From: Chaetoceros tenuissimus
Lineage: Eukaryota; Bacillariophyta; Thalassiosirophyceae; Chaetocerotales; Chaetocerotaceae
Assembly: GCA_021927905.1 (NCBI GenBank)
Contig: BLLK01000062.1
Coordinates: forward strand, 1,178,001 to 1,242,000
Reading direction: 5' to 3'
DNA length: 64,000 bases
A program made the translations under genes and the position numbers. Under the pieces are notes generated by a model. It was not told the origin of the DNA, made no database searches, and was given only the letters and a program-made list of their open reading frames with translations. Below are positions 30,779 to 43,400 of this stretch, one piece after another; positions within the stretch are counted from its first letter, which is position 1; every line of letters starts with the position of its first letter.

Positions 30779-33700
30779 TCAATTAGTATCTGTTGTAGCT
30801 GTAATTGTGGGCTGTAATGAAATGGAAGGTGCATCTGTTCCATCTCCTTCCGGTGAAGGCGCCCCAGTAGAAGTTGTTGGAGGCGAAGCTGTTGGTGGTG
30901 TAGTTGCACCCTCGATATCACCGTATACGAACTGCATATTATGAACATGTGTAACGGCTTTTCTAATGTCTATTGCATTTTGAATAAAGATAACATATTT
31001 CATAATGATATTCCCTTCAAAGCCACCTTTTTCTTTCATGCGATATAATGGTCGGCCAAGGGGGAGATCAACAATCTTAGTTGCAGTGGTCTTCTCTTCT
31101 TCATAGATTTCAACTTCACGGAGAGCCATTGTTCGACGCGGTCCAAGAAGAGTAATCCTAACTCGAGAACCACGAATGCTGATTCCTTCAGGCATCCTAA
31201 TTTCAGTGTAATCTTTTTGATTTCCTGTAGATTGTGTTAGTGGAGCTCCTGCATCACTTGTGAAAAAAACGATATTGCCATTTCCATTCATAATCTCCAC
31301 GGTATAGTCTTTAAATCTATCATCTTGCGTATTTTTTGTGAAGTAGACATGGATTGATTTGAGAAGATATTCTTTTTCAAGGTTTACTTCCCAATATGGA
31401 TTTTCAGACATAATACTTTTGGCCATACTCTTCTCGTCCATTTCCGTTAAGCCGTCCACTGCATACCAAGAATTGTGATCAGCAAGAGTCTCGGAGAGCA
31501 AGGCTTCTTTGTTCAAGGCCAAGTTGTAGTCAAGAACTTCAATGCGATTCTCATCATAATTTGGACTGGAAGATTCCGTGTCATCGTCTTTTAACTTGTA
31601 GCATAATGTGTAATTCGCTGCTCTGAAATCAAATTGGTCACTTGTGCAAATTGCAAAGAAGCCATCTAAGCTTACTGTTGTGACCTCACCAATAAGTCTA
31701 GAAAACTCATCAACCGTGTATTCTGTATCTAGTTCATAGGCTCTTGCAGTGTTACCATAAAAAGCTATAGATTCGATATTATCTTGAACTTCACCACCGC
31801 CACTACCTTGTAATAGAGTGCTGTCGCCCCATAACCCGCCAACAAGATGTCCTTTCATTCCGATGGGATTGGATAGGACACCATTTAGACGTGCATTAAA
31901 TCCCAAATCCTAAAAAATGCTTAGTGAAATCATCAAGAAGAAAATGTATGAAAATAAGACACACTTACTTGAGCACAGGAACCATCTGTTGCTTCTCCTG
32001 CTTCAGCAGATGGTACTAGGCAATTGTCAACATTTAGACATTCAGTGCAAGTATCCGTCCCTTCCAAGACTTTTGTATTCCCACCACGAGAAGAGAAGTA
32101 GCCATCAGTACACATACATCGATATTCACGGGCTGCACCGCTAGGTACTTTTTTCCCAATCAATCGAGCATTTTTATCTGTACATTTCCCATCTTTAAGG
32201 GCCTCTTGTTCTGTGCCTGTGACCGTTTCGAAATCCCAGAGTTCTGTATAAAAAAGACCAAATTCTGGGTTGGGGGTGAAATGCTTGAAGCCAATCGCAA
32301 ATACTGGTGTTGCTTGAAATGCAATCAAAGAGTCTACATTGATTTCATTCGTGCCAAAATTTTGCCCTCGAAATTCTTCTATGTCGCGACATGCTGATTC
32401 GCATCCACGAGCTATAACATCTTCAGAGAAGTAAACACAAATCTTGACAGAACCAACTTCATTACTGAAACTTGATCGAAACTTGAACAGAGAAAGCCGA
32501 TTCATTTCGATAGGAGTCGCAAGTTTGAAGACAATCTCAAAACTTCCAAAAAGACGTATTCTATCATCCTCGACAAGGAATCCTGAATGTCCTTCGAGAA
32601 ACGAAGTCTGATATACAGTTGATCCGTACCTTTGAAGATTTATTTGGTTACTTCCATCTTTAACGGATATTTTCTAAAAGAATAAAGAATGTTAGAGTAG
32701 AAATTCTATGCAAGAAAAATTGTGGAAAGAAGCTACGTACATCAGTCAAACCTGTGTCACAATACTTCTTTGAATTGTCCTCTGGATCCACGATACAGTT
32801 TCCTTGAAGACACTGACGGGACAGTTCACACTGGTCGAAGCCATATCTCTGTGGTGAGAGAACCTCAACACATTCTGAATAGTTATCAAGGATCAGTCCT
32901 CCATTAGAGGAAACATAACCATGTTTACATTTGCATTCACCACCTGATGGTGTTGCATTCGGGTCTCTGCAATTACCATTATTGTCCACAGGATTCGGAG
33001 CCAAGGCAGGATTCTCTGTAAACTCGATAGCCCAGACTTTGATCTCAACCGTTCTCATAAGTTCATTAAAATCGCTCACAGTTTGTTTGAATGTTATGTA
33101 TTCAACATTGACTGTAGTACTTTGGAACACCTCGGATCCAAAATTAATCGTCATAATATTGGCAGAATCCTTTGGGATATCAGCGGTCAATGTCTTGCAC
33201 CTCTTTTCGAAATTTCCTCCTGCCATTAAAAGAGCTAATCTGTCTTCGTCGCCATTCTCCTTTTCAGATAGGCAAACTTCAAAGGTAGAATCGAAATCTG
33301 TACCCGTTAAAGTTCCGTAACTAGCATCGACAATTCTCTCAAAACCGAGTTTTATCTGTGAATCTCTCTTGAACTCAGTTACGCTTGGTAATTTAAAAAC
33401 GGAAACAGTACTACCAATTATTTGGATTTCATCTGGGTTGGCATCATCGACAAGTACTCCTCCTTTGGCGGTTGATGATCTCTCAGTTTTGTGAAGTATG
33501 GCCGATTCAGTAGCGGTACCCTTGAGTCCATTTTTGATTTCTAAATTCTGTATTAAAAGTTCTTGTTAGAATTTCTGGTCATGTAAATTGCGTCAAATAA
33601 AAAGTATAGAAAATACTCACTTGTGATCTACATTTTTGGTCATTGTCGCATTGCTGTGTCCAACAGTCGCCATCTGAAGTACACTCGCTACCATCTAATC

Positions 33701-36700
33701 CACAACTTAAATCAGTCACATAACAACTTTCGCAATAACCACTTCGTTCTTGTGTGATTCCGCCGCTGATGGAGGAAATAAAGCCTTCTTTGCAATTGCA
33801 TTGCGAAGCATTCTCATTGGGAATCGCATTTAAATCGCAACATTCACCTTCACAAAAATAACCCGATGTATCATTCTCGACTAAGATGCTCGTGACAGTT
33901 GCTCTTCCGCTACTTTGAATAATTCTCATAGCTGTCGCATAAACTGTTCTACCTCCGAAAAATTGTCTTCCTGCAGTTGAAAACAAAACAAGACCTTGTG
34001 CTCCATTAACTGGCATCTTATCAGATGTAACTACTTCGCAGGTCTGGTCATCCTCGCTAATACTGTTGATTTTCTGATAAAAGCAAATTTTCACGCCCTG
34101 TGAGTTGCTTTCATTTCGGATTGTCAGTGAAAGTCGAGTATTTCTACCCATGAGAATTGTAGGGTCTATTCTGAAAACTTCATCAACTTTGTCGAACAGT
34201 CTTAAGGAGTTTGTAGCACCTACTATTCCACCCAAGATAGGTGTATCACGAGAGGTGATAGAAGCATTAATTGTTGTGGGCTCTACTTGACCTTCCTCTG
34301 TACTCTTTTCTGAAATGAATTGGAAAGTCTGTTATTTGGAGACGTGTGAGCGGGGGTTTTCTAGAAAAAAGTGATGAATGTAAATGCCTCCAAACTTACC
34401 AATGCTGCGCACGTTGTTACTTCAGGTCTCTGAGGATCAGAAGCAGTACATGAACCGCTTTTACATTCATTATTGCCTCTGCAAAAATCTCCGTCGTACA
34501 ATGAGTCTGGCGCCCATGAAGGAGCTTCAGACGGGGAAGCAGTGATGAATGTTGGTGTGAAAGATGGAGCTGCACTATCTACAGTTGGACTAGCAGTTGG
34601 AGCAGCCGATGTCGGCGTTGCTGTTGGACCATCTGCTGACTGCTTACAATCGCCAGTACCTTCTGGATCTTCACACGGAATACATGTATCTGTTTCAGTT
34701 TGAAGTGATTTCCCACCCCATTCGTTGGATGACTTTCGATTCTCGCCGCATTCACAAATGGGATTAAAGGCGTTGTTATCCTTAAATCTGGCAGTGGCAT
34801 AGCGGTCTTGGCATGTGATCACATACTTGAATGATACTCGATCTCCTGCTGTATCGTTTGCATCCAGCTGCCCTTTGAAGTCATCGACACCTACTCCACC
34901 AAGTCCCAATTTCAAACTATTCTGACTTCCATAAATATACTCACTAATCTGATCCCATTTACTAGGATCATTGGGATTTTGACGATACACGATGATTGCT
35001 CCGATGTCAGCAATGCCATCTGAATAAGTTGGTGCGGCAATAGCAAGAGTCTTCCCAGATGTTGATAAACCGACTCTATATCCAAAGTCAGAGTCTTTAA
35101 ACATTGCAGGTGGTCCAATGTCGTTATTGGAAGTTTCAATTTTACCATCAGTAGTGAGTTTATAAATGCTAACTTTTTCTAGAACAGGGTCTCCAACCGC
35201 CATCATTGTTGCATCAGGAGTAATCGACAAACCTCGACCAAAACCAGGGGTTCCTACTTTGACATCCTTCTCAGTAATCACAGATCCTACTTTTAACACT
35301 CTCACAATTGAGTTTGTACTATGCTCAAAGCAACAAATCGCGAGACCATTGTCAGCGATGGCAATTGCAACTCCTTCAAAAGGGTCGTCATAGGACAAAA
35401 TATTTCCTCTGTTGTAGAAAATCATTCTGTTTGAATCAACAGGATCTCTCAATCCAATATATTCACCATTCTCACTTCTGGTCACTGTTGCACTTCCTTG
35501 TACATTGACGTCCTCGACGTCATTTTTCTGAACCCATGCAATCGATTCAATAGCCTCAGTTGGATTAGTTACTATCTGGAAGGACGAGAGTTCAGACTCG
35601 ATTGCTGCACCTGCATTTTGGACAAATGCAATCTTGTTGATATTTGTAGGCGGAATACCGAACAGATCACCAAAAGGACTATCGAAAGAAAAAGAATTAC
35701 CATAGACCTCTACTTCCGCGAGACTCAAAATACGTGCAATATCACCATTAAGTGAAATTCTCACTGAGAAGAAAATTAATAGTCAGTGAAAAAAAAAAAA
35801 CGACAAAGATAGATATGCATCATAGTTCTTTGACTGCAATACTTACAAATTTTTCCCATTACATAATCAACACCGATGTAATCTTTAACTTTGTAAGTGA
35901 GAACTTTTCCTTCAGTGGTATCATCAAAAGTTTTCTGGAAAACTGTCTGTCCGGCAGCGTTTTTAATCTCAAGATTAAAATTTAACAATCTTCCACTATA
36001 TCCATCTAATCTCTTATAAATTGCTACCTCTTGAATAAGATAGTCTTGTCCCATATCAACTTGCCACCATGCATCGATCTGTGTATCAGTACTGGTCACA
36101 GAGTTTTCCTCCGCATTCTGGAAGTTGAAAACAGCAGTACGATCTCCATCCACGGCATTACTCGCTTCTCCTGAAGTGAATGTTGAACTCTGGGTAGCAT
36201 CCTTTCCTCTTGCCCAGTTTGTTCTTGTACCTCCTAGTTGTTCGATTGAACCCTTTTCAATATTTGCATTTTCTTTACCTTGCACATCCGGTAACGACCC
36301 AGTTCCGATGAGGAGACAGTGCACGTTTTCAGCTGTATTCCAATTGTTTTCATAAAGGCAAACTCCAGTTGTAGCACTAGAGTCATCAATGATGTTGAAT
36401 TTTAAATGTGTGAATTTGTCAAAGGTGTACTGTAGTCCGTCTAGAGTTCGTTTTGGAATGTCTAGAGAGTAAGTAGTGCGAACATTTCCGAGTAATGTAA
36501 GCTTATTACCCTCCACGAAGCATCCACCAGTCACTTGACTAAGGACTTGAGGAGATACAATGAACTTTTGACCTGAGTTGGAATTGTCAATATTGTCTAC
36601 ATATTGTAAATTCAACGCCTATAGAATATATGATGAACTACCATGTGAGGCAAAAGGAAAAAAGAAATCAAGAAAAGATAGGATGAAATACTTACCCTTC

Positions 36701-36915
36701 TACAGGTTCCATTAGTACATATGCCTCCTCTACATTCGTTGTTGTTACCACAGGATTCACCATCGAATTTCTGAGCGTCAACATTTAGCACCTATAAAAT
36801 TACATTGCGAGAAAACTAGATTAGGTCGTATGAAAAGGTCTCTTTACCATGAGAATCATCTTCAACTTACCCTAGCTAGAGCGCAGCCTAGAATGAACAG
36901 GCTAAAGTTCTTCAT
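30779..36915 (-). CDS. Giant secreted modular protein: discoidin and FG-GAP-like modules with Cys-rich knots, 1867 aa, eight exons
   Basis: Exons 36871..36915, 36696..36791, 35847..36618, 34400..35763, 33621..34304, 32741..33547, 31969..32673 and 30779..31909 sum to exactly 1868 codons. All use GT-AG, mostly GTAAGT/GTGAGT donors. Exon 1 is a bare signal peptide (MKNFSLFILGCALAR). A short Cys-rich knot (ESCGNNNECRGGIC) follows. A discoidin/F5-8-type-C domain is split across exons 3-4 (RGKDATQSSTF, DAWWQVDMGQDYLI ... ARILSLAEVEVYG); a second occupies exon 8 (YWEVNLEKEYLL ... ALREVEIYEEE). Exon 4 carries FG-GAP-like propeller blades (GLSITPDATMMAVGDPV, GLSTSGKTLAIAAPTYSD). Exons 4-7 each end in a Cys knot beside an intron, so modules match exons. 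Pro/Thr-rich tails suggest O-glycosylation. Likely a cell-wall, adhesion or matrix protein that binds glycans. Confidence 0.85.
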
Positions 36916-37459
36916 TCTTTACTGTTGGTTTATGCTTCCTCGTGTCAGTATATTTAAGTATGCTGTGGGCAAGCAGTGTTGCGATCACAAAGAAAAGAAC
37001 GAAGAAAAGTAAGTAGAAGTGAGGCTATGTAGACCACACACAACAATAGTGTTAGGCCTTGGTGATTGTTGCTTCTTCTGAATGAAAAAAAGCGAAAAGC
37101 TCCGTCGTGTAAGTACACGTAGTACTACCTGTACGGCTCCTTTCCGGGCTGCTTTTGGTAAGAACCATCCCTACGTTCTAGTAGCTACGTTGAGCGTTCG
37201 AGGAAATTTTTTCAGCTCTAAAATAGATATTTAGATTTAGTTAATGGCTATGGAGTATCGCTATTTAAGAACTTGCTTTATGTCTTCTCTCTCAACCCCT
37301 CTCGTTTTAGACCAACAGCTAGCTATCAAGTTTTGATTTTAGATTTACAACTGGATGTTGGATGTATATTATGTTGTATCCCGATAAGATACTAATTACA
37401 ACCAAACATCACTCTCATCAATAAAGAAGGTAGAAATACCTACTTCTAAATACTGCAAT
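36916..37459. promoter_or_regulatory. Divergent promoter region, secreted giant and NBAS-like gene
   Basis: 544 bases between divergent starts. A CT-rich run lies near 37286-37308 on the NBAS side. A GC-richer patch with GTACACGTAGTACTACC is near 37113-37131. No defined element can be named. Confidence 0.4.
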
Positions 37460-40400
37460 ATGGCTACTGAGATGGAAGTAGTTGAGGCATCCCAAGAGGT
37501 TAAAAACACAAGTAATGAAATGATTTCAGGTTTCGCACTTCAGCCACTTTCCTCTATACCCTTACAAACAAATGAAAGAAATCAATCTACAGATAATACA
37601 CAAAAGGTTCTCAATCGCGTCTATGAGTGCTTTTCAAATCGCTTTCCAGATCCCAAAATTATTCAGGAGAGAATGAGAGAAGCTGAACTGCAGCAACAGA
37701 AGGAAATCAATGCTGCAAAAAGCAAAAGTTTATTTGGTCGTCTTTTTGGTACTGCAAACAATAATGTCAAACATGAAAAAGATGAGATTTTGCCGGAGGA
37801 TGAAATGCAACACGAAGTTGATGGTCAAGATGACCAAGATTTTGTCATGATAGATGATGACGACGCACCATTGTTGGGAACAGATAGATTTGATCCTCGG
37901 TTGATTCCACCAGAAGCGCACAATTGTGCTCGATTTCATTTAGCATCTACATTGGAGTCAAATGCAAGATATGCACCTAAATCTTCTGTCAAGATTGTGA
38001 ATTATTCTGGAGAGAAACTCTTGACGAACCGTTGGGCAGTTGTTGGCTTTGGTGAATTCATTGAGATTCCAAATGAAAACCAGAATGATTCAAATTCTCA
38101 GTTGAAAGTTGAAACTAATGACATTGAAGCTCTCATAGAAGCAAGAGAAAACTATGTCAATTCTCAAACACCATTGGTCCCTTGCATTAACTATGTTCGA
38201 TGTGTTCAAGTATCTACAAATTGCATTGCAGTCAGTTGGGGTATGGAAGATGGAATCATTGTCATCTATCGTAAGGTGCAAATGCCAAATAGTCAAAAAA
38301 TTGAATGGCATAGTGTTGCGATTGTTACTCCTTTACAACCTGTTGTAAAAGAAGCAGCTGAATCTTGCACACTGGCTAGAATCGTGGGAGTATCAAATGT
38401 GAATCCTCACCAGGTCTATGAGTCTGGTTCTTTGCGTGTAACAGGAGTTGAGGCTTTGCATCTTGGAGATGCACAAGTTGGACATCATACTGTTCTTGCA
38501 GTTTCACGTCTTGGTGGTTTTGTTGAATTTATAATCATGCCAAGTAATGTTTGTCAGGGGCCAATTATTGCACCAAGAAAAAAGCTACGCAGTGGACAGG
38601 GTCATTATGCTTCTGGCTTGCCAAATATTTCTGGAGACCAGTCCCTGCCGCACTGCTGGATACCTACTGATCAAGTTCATTGGGACATCACAGCAATGGC
38701 TGTTACCAAGATTGACGTGGACGAAAATCAAATTAATGACAATACCTCTTCAAGGGATTATCCTCCTGTTGATTACGTGGTGTGTACTTCAGGAATAAGC
38801 TCATCAAATCCTGAAGATGATAATATGGAAAACAATGAAGAGAATATGGATAATGCACTGAATAATGAGTCTGTAGCTTTGTGGCGGTTCAGTTTGGTAG
38901 ATAGTCCAAATGGTCTGCAACCTATGGTTGGTCTCTTGAATCAGATATCACTCTCGCCATGTGGACCTTCAAATACAACTTTTGCCTCCCAATTTACCTT
39001 TAAAAACTGGAATGGCAGAGGGATGTATAATGTCAATGCCTCAACGATCAGTACTCCTTCGCCAATTTCGTGCTTAACACTGACTTCAAACTCTAAAAGT
39101 CGTTACTTGATTGCAACTCTTGATCATTATGGAGGAACAGATATTATTGATTGTACAGATGTCGTTCGACATGCATCGCATGAAATTGGCTTTGTGAAGA
39201 AACCTATGTACATATTTAGAGGCAGTCAAGAATTACGGAGAGAAAATGTGGTGGCTTCGGAAGGCGGGGGAGCGTTTATAGCAATCCATTGGTGGTTTTC
39301 AGATGAAACCTTGCACTTTTTGGGAGTGACCAATGATGGGCATGTAATCGTCAGAACAATAGACACTATCAGCAACGCAGTTACAAATGGTACAACTTCT
39401 AATTTCAATGTTGTGGGGATGACAAGAATCCCTCGACTTTCGTCATGTTCTTTTATCCAAGATAGTCAGATTGGAGGACCTGCAAAGGTTTTCGGCATAA
39501 ATATTTGTGAAGATGAAGATAAATCCATATCCACATGGAGTATAGGACATATATCTCCCCAACATTATCTGAAATCTCTTATTTCACAGGGAAAGGTTCA
39601 CGAGGCTTTTGAAATCAGTAAAAGTCATGATCTAAATTTCGATGATAGTACTATCATGGATGATTGTTACGTTGAAATTTGGGAAGGTGATAAAAATATT
39701 TCAGCATTCAGAAGTATATCAAATTCTGAATATGTAATGAACGAGGCTGCAGATATAACAAACTTATACAAACGACATGAAAGCATTGATCTTGATACTA
39801 TTCAGGAATTGGTACAGGAAGCCATGAATCGTTTCATTCGTGAGGGCATTAATGTTTCTGAAGAAAAAGTACAAAAGGTGCTGTCAAATTATTCCCGACT
39901 AAGCACTTACATGGCAACTTGCAAAAATGTCGACAAAGGCTTGCCTGTAGTATCCCACTTTTTGGAAACATTTTACAACGTAGATTTATTCACCCTCGTC
40001 AAGTCATTTGCATATAATGGTGATTTGACAAATACGTTAATACTCCTAATCAGACATTGGAATGAGCTAGGCAGCTTGTCTAACATTAGGTGCATACTTG
40101 ATTCTCTCCCATTGTCGACACCAGTCTCAGAATATGAGTGCCTGTTGCCGTACAATTCTGCATTCGACAGTGCTGAAGTCTTCCTAAAAGTATATGCTCA
40201 TGTGGACCAAAATATAGAGTGCTTCCTAAGTCAAGAAGATTCAAGTCAAATTTACAACGCAGTAGATCAAACAGCGTCTAAGATAGAGGAGGATCAAGAC
40301 GTTCTATTATGGTATATAATGCGAGCAGAGAAAATGATGGAAGGAATTGGATTCCTAGACAATGTAGTCACTCTTTTGAACATTGCCATTGAGATGACAG

Positions 40401-43400
40401 GCGCTTCAAGTGGAAGTGACACTAACGAAGAAAATCTTTTAAAAATTCTTTCGTTGCGTGCAAGTGCATACCATATACACTGCCTTGTGGAACTTGGAAT
40501 GCACCTTGATGCCAATTTAAGTGATCGTGTACAAGCTATGACAGTAGAAGAGTTCGAAAACCTTGGTATCCCGGGAGTTATTGAACTCATCCTTGGAGGA
40601 TGCGAAAATGAAAGAGAAATTGTATTCAGATACACAGAATTTTTATCACCAATGCTTTGCGATGATGGAATAGGAACTGACTTCATCGTTCGTTGCTGGC
40701 CTGATTTACACACAGGTGAAGAATCTTACAACATTGATCGAAGGGAAGAGCTTGAACTTGGAACTGTGTCATTTTGCATCGAAAATCTTGAAAGAGTGCT
40801 ACAAAACGACCAAACTAGTAGTGATGAAATTGCTACTGTCCTTTCTATGTGCGAAGCCATGGTAATTGGAGAGCATGATTCGGCCACTGGACTAATCACC
40901 AACGAACTGCTTCGTTTTCAGTTACTGATGGAGATTTCAAGCCTAGCTGTAGAAAACATATCGTTGTCACATACAAAACAGTTGTGGGCCATTTATGAGG
41001 CTCTACCCATACTGGAAAGTACAAGTTGCGATCTGTTTTCTGAGATGGCACGAAAGATAAATGCGTGGTATCGAAGTTTTACAGCTTTGACACTAGTTCT
41101 TCGATGGAAAGAAAAAGCGCCCTTCAGTGCAGAATTCTTTCAAAAGTTGCAAGACCTCCATGGTCATATTCTAGATCAAGAAAAGGAAGAAGACTTGATG
41201 AATCAATTGACGTACATGGGGACACGAATGGCAATTTCCATAGCTGAAGGCCTGTCTAAAGAATCCTCTATCCCAGGAGAAGACATTGATAGATTGTTCA
41301 TTCTTTACATCTCTGATATTACAGACTTGAATGAGCATTGCTTTTCTTCTCTGTTACCAGTCCCTCATATATTGAACGAAGTCCTTGTACCTATGTTGCT
41401 GGAAAACTTTTCCTTTCTCCTACTTCGTAAGTTTTTTATTTGTAGGTTGATAGATGAAAAATGCATCATATCAAGCTTTGAATATTTTGTCAACACTATT
41501 GTGACAAAACATATCAGAGGGATCAAAGAGGAACTCAGTAAATTCATTGAATATTTTGCTGACTTGAGTCCAGATTGCTGTTCCATTGCTGATAATTCTA
41601 TTCGATATATACAATTTCGCCAGTTCGTAGAGGAGTCGATGACTATTAGTGCTGATTTAGTTCCAACGATGGATGTATTGTTTAGTGCAGGACCATTTGC
41701 ATTTTTAGAAACATTTATGCAACTCGATGAATCTACTATTCTTCATGATTGTTCTGATTGGTCAAATGAAGGCTTTTCTTCAAACCAGCTATCAATATTG
41801 GTCCGTCACTTTTCGAGTCCTTTGCAGAACCCCCCTGCTGATATAGGCCCGTTACCTGGTACAACCGTCCTTCACATTGCAAATATGCTTGGACTTGGAG
41901 ATCCTAGAAATCAATTTTTGGTGAAGAATCTCATCGTCCATAGCGCATTATATCATGATCACGATACTGTAGCCTTGTTGCATTGTATCATTATGCTTCA
42001 CACTGCGATCGAAGGAAGCAAGAGTGGACACGAAATTGACCAAGAAGCTGCTCAAACTTTATTGAAATCCGTAAGGATGACTACAGAGAAATGTTCCAAC
42101 AAACATAACAAGTCCATTAAGTACCTACTTGAGCAGTGTTTGAGTTGGACCAAAAGTCATAACCTCGAAGAAGATAAAGCCCTTGCACTCCTTTCTGCTT
42201 TTGATACTGTTGAAAAAATAGTCGATAATGGTGCAGAAAGTGCCACAAATATAGATAATTTGCAACGTGTTTTACTATCGAAAATCCAGGCATTGGATAT
42301 TGACTTTGGCTCAAAAATCGAGTGCAGTGGTACAGAAGCAATAGTATGCACTATTGTGGACTCCATTCTACCTTGGTGTATTGCCACTATGATTAAGAAT
42401 CCAACTACTGAAGTGCTGGAAATCTTAGAAGTTGCCACAAGTATTCTTCATTCAAGGAAGGAGAGTGTGATCACAACAAAAGGAATTCAGGATATTATTA
42501 ATCAGTTGGAACACATTTGCACTTTGGACAACTTTTGTCCAGATACAGTCTCTACTGATAACAAAATTGTTGACCATTTAATTTTCCGTGGTTACTCTCA
42601 AAATGGAGCTAGACGAGCGGCTTTCATGACAAATAATGAAAGTGCAGAGACAGCACTTCTCTGGGCTGTTGCAAATGCTTCTAATAATGATTTCGATGAT
42701 CCAATTATGGTGTTACGGTCAAATGGTGTATCTGGAAGTACTGTTCCTCTCGGACAGCTGCTCCTTCGATCGCTAAAGATATTAAAATATTCCCTTGTCG
42801 TCCTGACAAGTAATTCGGAGGATTCAAAAAGTACCGACGAAGATTCCATGAAGGGTGCTAGTGACTGCAGCCTCCCGGAAAGTTCCCGGTGTAGCCATAA
42901 TTTTACTTCCTCGCAGGAAACTCTAAAAGAATCTGAATTGAAAGAAAGGCGCCCAGAAACGCCAACAATAGTGATACCAAAGAAGAGAGTCATGAATACT
43001 TCCGAAAAGCATAAGTTGGTTGAAGGCGGTCGAAAGCTACTAATGTCGCAACGGACAACTTTAAGAAGAAGCAATCGCTTAAAGCTTGCAGCTGAAGGTA
43101 GGAAGATTCTAGAACAGGCAAAAGGGAAACCATCAGTTAGGTCTGGTGCTTCCGTACAGAGTACAGGTAGCAGTCTTAGTTCCTTCACCTGGAACACAAT
43201 GAATTCAAGGAGGCGTCAAGAATCACTTTTTGACGAAGAAAGTTTGAATGAAGTGATTTCAACCACAAATGATATTACACTGAATGCAAAGACAAGTGTA
43301 CATATTCCACAAGGCAGTAACGATAAAATTGGATATGAAGGGAATAGGGCATTGTCCAGTGATAGTAACGCAGAAAAGAACATGAAAAATTTTCAACATG

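Noticed and set aside
36125-36355. Plus-strand frames opposite the giant secreted-protein exons
   Set aside because: They lie wholly within well-supported minus-strand exons with continuous phase.
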